A stretch of 64,000 nucleotides of DNA from Trichoplax sp. H2 (Eukaryota; Placozoa; Uniplacotomia; Trichoplacea), in NCBI GenBank assembly GCA_003344405.1, contig NOWV01000003.1, forward strand, positions 1,178,001 to 1,242,000. Reading direction: 5' to 3'. Shown here one piece after another: positions 12,801 to 24,400 of the stretch. Numbering within the stretch: the stretch's first letter is position 1; each line of letters opens with the position of its first letter. Position numbers and translations under genes: made by a program. Under the pieces are notes generated by a model. It was given only the letters and a program-made list of their open reading frames with translations, was not told where the DNA came from and searched no databases.

Positions 12801-15800
12801 TCAATAGTTAATACATCATAGACGAAAAATTTAAGCTACATTTTAAAATTTTTATGTAGTGAATGTTGATTTTGATATTAATTTCTCGTATAACTTTTTA
12901 GTTCTCCAATCATGGTTATTTAACTCTACGAAAAAATGTCCAGCTGTTCCTTCATGATCAAAATTTTTCTAACCGGCTACGACTGCTATCAAGCGAGTCA
13001 CAAATGCACCTTATTAAAGATCAGTCCGTAATAGAAATTATTCTTGATGGTAATTGGAGATTATCGTTTTGAATCTATGATACTGATTCGTACTTTTGTA
13101 CTGATGAACGATTAACCAGGTGTTCAATAACTAATGAGTAACTTTTATCATAAATTAATACCAAATAGCTTTCTGTCCTATGGATGAAGTACAGTTTATT
13201 GTGCGCCCACATTCATTACGAGTCCATTCCTATCGGTCACCAACTTTTTGCGACTTTTGTGGACAGCTCCTTTTTGGTATAATTCGTCAGGGCTTAAAGT
13301 GTGAAGGTGGATAAATATTCTCTAGAATTAATGAACGAATAGACTTTTTTTATTGTAATCGTTGAGCTTACTTGGTGAATTTAATTTTGTATAAGTTAAA
13401 AATTTTTACTGAAAGCTATCCTACATATTCATTACGAAAGTTTTTTTGGGTTTAGGTTGTAATTGTAATTTTCATAAGAGATGTGCTTTTAAGATACCAA
13501 ACAATTGTACGCCACCTTTGGAAAGTCTGGAGATTATGGCAAATGAGAATAGTACCATTAGTATGGTGTCTTCAAATTCTCCAATTACTAAACGTAGTGG
13601 TCCTAGTGATAACTGGTGGGGTAGCGGTCGACCAGCATGGATTGATGTCGCTCTTCATAAACGTGTCCAAGTACCTCATACGTTTACTCTGCATACCTTT
13701 AAAAAGCCGACCATTTGCCAACTCTGCTCAAAATTGGTTCGTGAAATATATTTACATTTCATTTAACTGCTTTTATTTATGTAGTAAGGTAATTCCTTAT
13801 ATTATTAATGTTGATGACTGTTAATTTCACATGAAAGCTACTGGGGATATGCCGCCAAGGATATCGTTGTAAAGGTAAATTATTAGAAATTGGATTAGGC
13901 GAGAGTGAATATTTAATAATATGCGTAATATAGTTATGATATATAGAATATCAATTGTTCCATTTTATTTTTCATGTCTGATCTGATAGATTGCAAATTT
14001 AGCGTGCATAAAAGATGTATGAAATATGCTGCCAAGAACTGTACCAGTGAGGTCTTATACAGTAAGGCTACCATTGTTCTTTACGTACCTATTACTATAT
14101 TATAATAAAGATCTAGTTGCAAGTTAAAATTGATCAATTGATGATAGATGATAAAGGAGCGCAAGACAGTGATAATCAAGATAGCGACAATGACGATGAC
14201 TGTTCAAGTCAAGGTAACAGATCGTAATTAATATAAGAGCAAAAGTTGCGGATAGTTTAAAGTATCAATGGGAATTACGACTTTAAAGCTATTAACTACC
14301 TCTTTCATACTGGCATAGATCGATTTTTATGACAGAAGTTAAAGACTATCAGCCTACCTTAATTTTGATACATAATGTAGGTTAAATACCGTAATCTTAT
14401 TCATTTTTTAGATCCACTATGTCCAGTTAATCAACGTTCGGTCAATCAGTATGGTACTATTCCAGAAATCAACCAAATAACGATTTCGGATTTACCGGAT
14501 AGTAATCATTCACTTGATACACTGGACACAAATGATGAAAAAAATTCAGGTAGTGTTCTACTGCTGACATTAATCTATTTTTTTTATCGTGTCTGCGGTC
14601 TTATTTGAAATTTTGATGTATATCATTTAAACGGAAGAGTTATAAGGCTATTTCCAGTGTTTGCGTACCGTAAGTTCCGGTATTAATAGGTCTATTCTTT
14701 CGGCTTTTAATTACTTAGCAGATGAAACAAATGGACACTCGGAGTTGACACCAAATGGAAGTTGTATCCCATTACAACGTTTGATACAAACTCAAATACC
14801 GTTGAAAAAACCATCTAAAGAATTATACTCTAATTGGATAATTCATTATACCGACGCAGATCAAGAGGTTAAACGAAAACTTAGGATATAATATATCTGT
14901 ATAGTGCATCATTATTAATAGTATTATCTTTATATTTAATGCACTTACACGCACTATTTATTCCAAATTAAGAAAGTATTTTTTTTTGTCATTTGTAATT
15001 AAAATAATTAATTTGAGATTGTTTAAATTCATATCACTAATAAGTATGCCTTTTCTATTTCCTTTTGTATCGAGCATATTAATTTATAGGGTTTTATTAC
15101 TTTTGATGATAATTTCTAGCGTAAATGCTATTTTTGGGTTTTGGATACAAAAAATTTATCCATGTTCCTAACAGAAGATAGCGAAGAGCCATGCTGTGTA
15201 TGTAGAATGAAAATTCAGTATATCTTCTTTTTAATGATCACACCGTTTATAATATCTCTCAATTATTGATTAAACGCATATTTTAACAATAAATTAACTA
15301 ATTTTTTAACTTTGCATAGATTATACAATTATCAGAAATTCTGAACCTTGCAACATCGTATGGCAGTAATAATTCAATTTCCAACGTCGTTACGCCTTCG
15401 TATTATTTCCTATTCGTTACGGCAAAATTGACGTATTTTGTTGGAGCTCCTTCCGATGAAGTATTATTCGAAAATGGTGTGGGAGAGGAGTTGGCAAAAT
15501 TCTGGGAGAAGGCAATTTCAGAGGCGCTACAACCAAATAGTATTATTAGTGATAGTTCGCTAGGTTTGTACGATATATTTGTATTTGTAATGATACTACT
15601 TGTTCTCCAATATCAACAAATTATTAAGGGAAAAGTAATAATAAAGTCGTATGCTTGTATTAGATGGCTGTAGCCGTACAAATACACCTGGACCTAAAGG
15701 ATACAAATTGGAGGTAAAGCATGGTTATAGTTGATACGAATTAATTTACGGGGGGTATCAACTTTTTTATGATCTCCAATTTTAGGACATCACCAGTAAA

Positions 15801-18521
15801 TATCAGATTGATCAAAATGAGATCTTAGGAGCAGGACAATTTGGAATAGTCTATGGAGGTAAAGTAATGTTAAATGCGATGCCTTAATAGTATTTGTATA
15901 CAAATTTATCAACTGCACTTGTAAATATTAAAGTATTACGGTTAACAATAAGATATATTCATCTATTCTACAGTATTGTTTCAGAAATCTTTTATTGAAT
16001 ATGTAGGTGCTCTTCGTTGCAATGGACGAGCAATTGCAATAAAAGTTGTCGACAAGTCGTTATTTTCATCTACACAAGAAAGACGTTTAAAGAATGAAGT
16101 TGACATTTTACAGGTTATTTAGAATCTCATTCTGGTGATTTACTATAGCGGCATTTGTCCAGTGATAAACTGCAATCCTAGCAAAAAAACGTTTATAGTA
16201 AGTTACATATTTCAGGAAGAACTTACTTATTATGCAACAATATTGCTTATATTACAGAGTGTCTCACATCCGGGCGTTGTCATTCTCGAGAATGTGTATG
16301 AAACACCCGAGAAAGTATGTCATGATTCAAAGAAACGAAATATGCAATACAGTAGTACATTATCACTGAGTGGTTCATAATACGAAAGTGTGCATAGAAC
16401 ACAAAGCAATAGAAAGCATCAATAAGCTAAAGTAATCAATTTCAAAATATATTGTTAGCCTTAAAATATTTTCTGTTACGGTAGGTCTTTGTGGTTATGG
16501 AAAAACTTGATGGAGATATGTTAGAATTAATATTATCTAGTCCTAGAAGCCGACTTAATGAGAGAATGACTAAATACTTGGTTTTACAGGTAATGGAATA
16601 GTACTCAGTTTGTATTACTGTAAATTTAAAGCGTAAATTAAGCTTAACAGAAAATATAACAAATATTTAATATATTTCAAAATATTACGATTTCTCAGCT
16701 TATTAGTGCATTTTAAAATAAATTTGGAAATGATTCATTGCACTCAGACTGCGATGCTGTAGCAACACTATCTTAGTTACTACGATATCATGTCTAGTAC
16801 GGCACTTTACCCTATTGACACAATTTAACAGAAATTATCTATTACTGTTACGAAAATAATAAAGTAATAAAAATTATGCTTCATAATTAATTGTGAAATC
16901 GACTTTTATTCCTTGCAGATTTTGTACGCACTACGTTATCTTCATAGTAAGAACGTTGCCCACTGTGATTTAAAACCAGAAAATGTGCTTATTTTAAAGC
17001 ATGAAGAAGCTTTACCGCAGATAAAACTTTGTGATTTTGGATTCGCGAAGATTATCGGCGAAAGATCGTTTCGTAAATCGATTGTCGGCACTCCAGCATA
17101 TTTAGGTCTGATTATATTCTGTAGCATAAATTACTCAACTTTATGCACGTAGATTATTCTAATTCGAGATATTAACATGATACTTTATATATATATATAC
17201 ATTTGATATATTAATTTAATAGCTCCTGAAGTCTTCAAAAACAAGCGATATAATCGATTGCTCGATTTATGGTCCGTAGGCGTAATCATTTATGTCAGGT
17301 ATACTTGCAATATGTCATAATTTCGGCGTTCATATCAATATATACGAGTATTGATCAATTCTAAGGCAACTAAGCATATTATGTAAAATCTTTTTCTCGG
17401 TGATATTTTATAAATTTGTTGTAGTCTTAGTGGGACATTTCCATTTAATGAAGATGAAGAAATTAAAGATCAAATAGAAAGTGCTGCTTTTATGTATCCT
17501 GATAATCCGTGGGCGGAAATCTCTCGAGATGGTAAGCTCAATCATGATTTTTGACGTGCAGTATTAATGATAGAACTTGTATTCTAATGACAATATACCG
17601 TACCAGCGTGTTTTAACTACGTAAATGCGGCTAAAATGAAGATAACAAAGTATACGTATAAGTATGCTACCAGCTGAAGCATGAAATCAGAAGTTAAAGC
17701 CATGAGCCTACTGTCTGAGCTGATCCCTTTGAGATTTACTTACAGTACATTTCTGAGTCTTTGAATATTATCAATCTATTAATTATAATCAGGAAATCAC
17801 AGCAACTACAGGTCTCTATTTAGAACAAATTATTAGATCCAAATTTTATTTGAAATCAACTGATTTTTCAGATTCACTACGTAAATGTCAATTGCCAGTA
17901 CTTAAATAATATTACAAAGAATACAATAAACTATACAACTATATCTAGTAGAAGGCAAAATTATTATCAGTAAATCTCGATCTTAAGTTACCGTTAAACA
18001 TACCAAATGCCTCTACCGTGTATAAGTTATCCTATAATATAATAACATTAATAGTCTTTGTTATGCATCGATACATTTACATTTGATGTACTATATTTTA
18101 TTTCAGCAATAAATCTAATAAACAATCTATTGCAAATCGAATTAAAGAAGCGATACTCTGTTGATAAAGCGATATATCATAAATGGCTACAGGTTAGTGA
18201 TAGGACAGTAACTGCTTATTTTTATTTCTTCTCTACATGTTATACTTTAATAGCAAGGATAGATTATTACGGACTTTAACTAAATTTCGATAGACAAAAT
18301 TCATTTATTATATGGTATTACTGTTTATCTTACAGCATTCTGAAACAATTGAGGACATCCATCATTTGGAGCGTCATATTAATAAGCTAATTATTCCGAA
18401 AGAAACTCAAATGAGTAGATTGAAACTTGATAAGGAAAGAGTTTATCATATGGAAGGTGGAGCATCTGCATCGTCACATTCCAAGTATCAGAAACAGTTT
18501 GAAAGATCAACCTGCTTATAA
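6893..18521 (+). CDS. PRKD: Protein kinase D (PRKD1/2/3 family), complete, 21 exons
   Basis: Diacylglycerol-responsive Ser/Thr kinase of the CAMK group. Exons: 6893-7030, 12902-13049, 13169-13306, 13456-13736, 13838-13874, 13990-14051, 14117-14213, 14412-14549, 14647-14867, 15120-15197, 15320-15563, 15664-15713, 15786-15858, 16007-16113, 16258-16314, 16485-16589, 16919-17105, 17223-17298, 17425-17531, 18107-18192, 18336-18521. Total about 871 residues, close to the family norm; all phases agree. The start ATG has an in-frame TAA 15 bp upstream. Domains: ubiquitin-like N-terminus (about 10-98); C1a (H110-C159) and C1b (H216-C265) with all zinc ligands; acidic linker (about 280-295); PH (about 400-525); kinase with GAGQFG (559-564), Lys581, Glu599, HCDLKPEN (Asp675), Asp697-Phe-Gly. 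Activation-loop serines 708 and 712 (SFRKS) are conserved. The tail ends STCL, a class I PDZ-ligand form. The exon 8/9 junction is uncertain (alternative 14554/14658). Confidence 0.95.
8460..8483. repeat. (TTA)8 microsatellite
   Basis: Eight uninterrupted TTA units within PRKD intron 1, next to pentamer runs. Confidence 0.9.
11399..11460. promoter_or_regulatory. GC-rich patch with back-to-back CCAAT boxes in PRKD intron 1
   Basis: About 60 bp clearly richer in G+C than its surroundings. It begins with ATTGGCCAAT (11399-11408), which places a CCAAT box on each strand, followed by GATGGCTGGCCGCACG. NF-Y-type factors bind CCAAT boxes in animals. An intronic enhancer or alternative promoter is possible but unproven. 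Confidence 0.3.
17532..18106 (+). other. PRKD intron 19 (575 bp)
   Basis: Separates the kinase exon ending at ...WAEISRD from the exon encoding [20 protein letters not shown]. The kinase C-lobe reads through continuously, so no exon is missing. Nothing else is recognised in it. Confidence 0.85.
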
Positions 18522-19679
18522 GAATGAGTGGCCGTAATAACGCTTTAAATAATATTCCGTATCGTACAGAATGTTATTTATAATTTTCATTTTAACCCAG
18601 GTATGCGTCATTCTGAATAGCTGTACATGTAAATAGGACTTGCATTACGCAGTGATCAGCTTCGATGCCATTTTCTTTATTTATCGATAGCTTGTGCAAC
18701 TCTCTTAAGAAGTTAAAATGAGATAATACTTGTCCGAAACGTGTTAATGAAGATGAAGAGTTAATTTGATATTCAGGAAATATTTCGTTTAATACTTTAT
18801 TCTTCACCGTAATTGTCTGTTCCTCCATTACGTTTCATTGCATGTTGTTATTATTCGTTTCATACTATTAGACCTAAGTCTAGAGTAATGTTTATTTCTG
18901 TACTGTATCATTTATTAGCGAATCTAGTGATACAAAGTTTACTTTTATCGCATTTTCGAGCTATATGCTATGCTTTAATATTGTTAACTCTAACGACAGC
19001 TGCTTTAGAAGGGGAATGCGTGTTTACAGCTTGAGATTGCTAAAATTCTTCTGCTATTCATTTTATGGATCATGAAATTATTATAAAATATTAGAAAGAC
19101 GAAATTTGTTATAATTATATAATCCATAGTGAGCATGGATCCTTGTGAATAGATAACTTGCATTATTACCCGTTCAAGTTTCCTGTCGTGGAATATTGTT
19201 AAAATTTATAGGGATATTCTAAAAAGTTATAGTTGAATATCTATTGAACATGACAAGGTATTCCACCATATTCTTAAAGTATCCACGATAATTTCTTGTA
19301 ATTGAAATTTAACTATTACTCTAGTTCTTATGATATAATTATTTACCAAATGCTGTCGCAAACAGTTCGTATTTACAGTTATCAGTACTGATTAATTTAT
19401 TTTATCCGTAATGGTATTCCTGCTATGATCATTTTTCAAGTTCAGATTTTATGTTCTGCTCAAGTCAAGATGTGTTTTAATGAACTGTTTTTATTCATGA
19501 TCGTGATTAATGAGTTATTGAATACTGCTTACAATTTTTAATTATAAATATACATAAATATCAATTAATTCCATCGTATTTGTTGCATTGTTTAGTAATT
19601 TATGCAGTAATAATCATGTATAGTAATACGGTGCCACAAATCAATGTAGTAAATCATTTCTTAAAACACTTGCTTTTGT

Positions 19680-19687
19680 TGACGTCA
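19680..19687. promoter_or_regulatory. Full CRE palindrome TGACGTCA
   Basis: A perfect 8-bp CREB/ATF site about 1.2 kb downstream of the PRKD stop. It has no recognisable gene start nearby, so its role is unknown and it may be chance. Confidence 0.25.
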
Positions 19688-21411
19688 GTCAATGTAATTA
19701 AAAGCACTTTGCTGTCATTGCATCGTAGTCAATGAATGTACCTTAACAGCTTGTTTCATTATTATCGTTTGGCATTCTGCAATAAAATTTCGAATGCTTT
19801 CTAGGTCATATCAATTCGGAAAGGTATCCACTAATTTTTCAATAGTAATCACTGGATTTAGACTTTACGGTCTTATCGTTAATTGTATTACTGCCATTTC
19901 GAGCTGACAGCGGATAATTCTTATGAGTAATATATCTGCAGTCTATAAATATTGTGTTGTGAACCCCTATTAAAATTTCGGTCTACACTTCTAGGAGTGT
20001 ATTGTGTTTAAAGCCGTAAGTCCAGTAATAGCCTACCATTTACTGTATCTACTGTAATGTCTTATGTAGACGCCAGCAGTGACGTATGATATTAAAGCTG
20101 CCTAAAAGAATAGCAGAAATTTATAACTAATTAGTGCTTAAATGACATCGACGATACACAGTGATAATCTTTAAATAAGTATATACTGACATGAATTGGC
20201 ATATCGTCCTTTAGTATATGCTAAGCTACTTACTGTAACCTCCCTCTGCTGCGTTGTTAGTTCATACCAACACGAAAGCTATCATTGCCATAAGGGTTAT
20301 GATTAGATAAGTAATCAGTTAGCAGCTAGGATATGTGTTATCAAGACTTAATCCGAGACTTTTCTGTCAGTTGTGTTATTTATCTATAATCTTTCTTTAT
20401 AATTGCATTATCGTTAACGATAGCATGAATATGAATATTAGTTATTAAAGGTATTATCTTTCAATTGCTCTAAAATCATGGTAGTATTATGATTTAACTA
20501 AATACCTGCTGAGATAATGCAAAGTTGTGAAAACTACATTTGCTGGTACGCATTTCAAGCCACTTCATTCTACATGTTTTCTCCAAAGGCAGCCTAGACC
20601 GTAGTCCTTTGAATATATGATAAGTACAATCTAAATATGACCTCCTGATTTTGTTCGATCTTAGGCACAGAAAACGAAACTATGGTATAAACATCATGAC
20701 TGTGTATACTAATAATTAATTAACAATTTGTAACAAAACCTCTTCTACTAACTGTAATTAAAGTGTAGTTCACACAAGTAATTTTTGAATAGGAGATTTT
20801 ATTACTGGTTCTCTATCAATTTAGATACTAAGTAGACAATAGTACAGCAAGCTCCGACAGACAAGGAAAAGAAGGACTAAGAACAACAATGACAGAAAAG
20901 TGTAGCTGCTTAAATATGTTATCTAACGTTTACGACATGATAATTGCGAAAAACATAATTCAACACTTCCAGAACTTAGTATGACAATAAAATTATATGA
21001 TTAGTATCTTATTCTACGAAGCTGAAATCAACATGCTTGAATTATCATAAGCATTACTTATATATACCTGTTATTGTTAGCAGCTCTAGATTTTGGTATT
21101 ACTTTTAAGTTATGTCTAATTCACTTCTACATAACATGTTGATAACAATAGCTTGTCTAACAGCTTCACTACACAATTGCGGAGAGTACTTAAGTATTTA
21201 CAAACATAAATTCAATTTCACATTGCGTATTAAATTACCCTTCTTTATATACTTAGGTGTGGTATATGATGCTTATATATTTTATGGTCTCAAATTGCAT
21301 TTTCACTTTTCACACATGATCGAAGGCTATTTTTAGATGTTAATAAGATACAGAATATAAATGATACAACTTATTCATCTGGTCAAGTTATGTATTGCCC
21401 GTTGGCAATGA

Positions 21412-21473
21412 CAGGTTATAAACTGACCGATCAATTTATAAATTGACTATTCACCTGTTCAGTTTATAAACTG
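21412..21473. repeat. Cluster of three 14-bp TTATAA-centred palindromes
   Basis: CAGGTTATAAACTG (21412-21425, one mismatched pair), CAATTTATAAATTG (21432-21445, perfect) and CAGTTTATAAACTG (21460-21473, perfect), starting 20 and 28 bp apart. All share the core TTATAAA with matched CA..TG ends. This looks like a set of binding sites for a dimeric factor, or TATA-like elements, in otherwise featureless DNA. Confidence 0.5.
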
Positions 21474-24400
21474 CGATATTGAGATTTAGGTGTACCAGTT
21501 TGAAGCGTCACAAGTACTAGGCGGTAAGACGTATAAGTATACTGCCATACTCGGAGCAAAGATATTTATTGGATATAATCTGTAATGTATACAATACCTG
21601 TTGCAATATATCATTACCATTAAGAAAATTTACAGACTATTAATTATTATTCATTGTAGCATAATTATGAGCGCATGTGATGCAAATACATTTACGCATA
21701 ATTATAACTACGGCTATCTGTGTGTGTAGAGTGATCGGTTATGATATGAATAACGTTACAACCCAGGTTATTGTTACCTAATACTACGGATCATGGTTTT
21801 GTCGTTGAGTATACCCTAAATTTTTGACAGTACTGCACACATAGAAATGATAAATTTAACTTTTTATCAATGTGCCATTAAATAACCTATTTGCTTTGCG
21901 CGTTTGTGTGCAGTAAATGAAAAATAAACTCGTCCTTTACTTCCACCAGGTTTAAATGAATTAGTATAATGCCGCATGTTACAGTACTTAATTGACTTGA
22001 AGAATAAATTTGAGTTGTCTAGAATTCATCGCTGACACCATTCTTTAGCAAACAATATGCACAAAGACATGAACTTGAGGTTAAAAGATAAAACTATCTC
22101 TATTATTAACTTATAGCAAGATAGAGCTATTATAATGAAAACTATGGTGCCGTAAGGCTAGTATACACTATAGTATCGGTACTTGATTGCTTATATTCCT
22201 TTAATACAACCGCTGATCATCGTTAGTACAATACTGCCATTAATTTGATAACAGTTGCACGGAGTAAGCGAACTTAAATAATATCGAATTTCTTATATTT
22301 GAAAGTGTTCTTAACAATATTTATAGATTATAATAACATAGGTTTAATCCCATAAACTTCTAGTATGAATAATGAATGAGTCGGAAATTAAAATATAATT
22401 TAGTCATTCTATCTTTAAATATTTTGTCCATATTGAGTAAGATATAAGATTAAACCAACACGAATATCAATAAATATAAAGCTGATTACACATTTTGCCT
22501 ATTGTTTTAAAATTTCACAGATTCTATAACTAACCGTACACCAACTATAAAACGCTGCAAGGTAAACATTGTAACCGGCAAATAATAACCGTAAAAGCTG
22601 TTAATCGCTTGAAGTGAATTTCTATTAGAGCTTTAATAAAGTAAGCTAGATTATCAAGAAAATGCTTTTTGATTAGGACTACCCTTGAACTCTCCAATCG
22701 ATCAAACTTTAATCAGTGATAACTATTACACAAGTAGAATAATTATTGATCCTACTGTTTGTATTAATTGGCAGGGTATAACAATAAAGTGGTGACCTGG
22801 CAAATCCAGTGTGATATTACGCGTATTTTCCCTATGTTGTGAAATATGAATTTACTTTCTGAATATGTTATCGTTTATACATCGCTTATAGGATTGTGCT
22901 TAAAGTCATAATCTAAGAAACAGTTTTAATAGTATTGTTAATAGTCTCTAGTTTTACCATAATAAGACATCAAAATCATAAAACGAACCATTGCTATAGT
23001 ACAGAAATAGATCATGAGTTAATATAGCAGACCTCTATGACGTTTTAGTATTGTAGAAATGAAAAAATTTAGCTTATGGCTTTGATGCAGATGCACAGAA
23101 TGTAATAAGAATAAAGAAAAGCAACTGTTATAAATCATAGAAAGACGGGATACATAGGGCCGACAAAAGCCGATCCAAATGGCGCCATATCATAAAGGTT
23201 AATTTAATCAACTGGACAGGTGTGTCAACACAATTGCAATGAGACTAGCAGGGTACCTTCTTAAGCCTCAAGATAGCTGTTAAATTATTTAACTATATAC
23301 AATAATAAATAAACTCTTCATCAACTGATTCTTATTTATGATTAATTTATGGGTTCTAGGAACATTCTTCTGGCGTGGTGATGGGAAAAACGTTACTATG
23401 CAAATTCTTATTTGCCTGTATGACGTTAATATCTGATATATCTATAATTAACGTATAGCTAGTACATTTGGCTACTAGAATCTGGAATCTTCTTGCTCAG
23501 AATTATAGAAAATTTTCTAGCACCTATGCTTAGGCTTACTGTCATAAAATTAAGTATTTAGTGGCTACTACTATTATTTCACTTTAAAATATTATTGATG
23601 ATTTGCGATTAAATATGATCAAGCTAGAAGACGGCGTAATGAATTAATAATAACAAAGTGAATTTGGGTAGCTTTACTATTGTAATCATACCAATAGTAC
23701 TTGTATTATTGTAGTTTTATTGTTGTTGTTGGCATCAAATCAGTTATAAAGATGTTTTTCTTTCCTTGCAAAATTACCATTGTCATGAAAATGATAATTC
23801 GTTAATGATTGCGAATAAACTATTTCTATACATAATTGTTGTTTAACTTGAAGAAACGGCTTCGGCTTCAGTCATAAGATGCCGTCATAATCTTGTCAAT
23901 GTAACATCTGTATAAACAGTCGTAAGATGATAGGCCTTGTCAGTCGAAATTGCAACAAATAAATTTCTTATTAAATTGACATAGAAGCTAAGAAATCCAA
24001 CTTTGCTATATCGAAGATTTTCTGATAAAGATTTGATGAAGCGCTAAAAGTAATCGTTTTTGAATACTACGTATGATATAAAAATTTAAATTTTGTGCTA
24101 TGTATCATTGTCTCAAACAGTGTTACACTCCTATCTTACACATTAATTATGATACTTTCTCTGGTATTATAGAATGTGTAATTAAAGAATAATGATCAAT
24201 ACGGCACTTGATAGGTAGAGTTGTTTAAGAGTAAAAGCATTATGACCCCTTCTAATGTTTTAGTGAGTTCGATAATAAATGTTGATGGTGATGGCAATTT
24301 TGATAATACTGAATGATCGAAAAAAATAAAAATTTAGACAGAAATCCTGCTATCAATAGATTGATTCCTACTATAACATTTTATCCACTAGATTATTACG

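Larger units (their letters stand above)
7031..12901 (+). other. PRKD intron 1 (5.9 kb)
   Basis: Inferred from the exon at 6893-7030 (ends with codon AAG before GTGAGA) and the exon starting at 12902. The joined protein reads LLNEK then [19 protein letters not shown], which follows the PKD N-terminal domain without a break. The left third carries pentamer runs and the (TTA)8 tract. The rest is AT-rich with no exon I can recognise. A GC-richer patch around 11399-11460 contains the palindrome ATTGGCCAAT. No RNA gene was recognised. Confidence 0.85.

Noticed and set aside
18592-18828. Minus-strand 78-codon ORF just after PRKD
   Set aside because: No recognisable domain, no matching upstream exon; length is within chance expectation.
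24241-24314. Short frame with an EF-hand-like loop NVDGDGNFDNTE, and a weaker one near 45702
   Set aside because: It stops right after the loop and lacks flanking EF helices; the second has a stop immediately upstream. Probably AT-rich coincidence.
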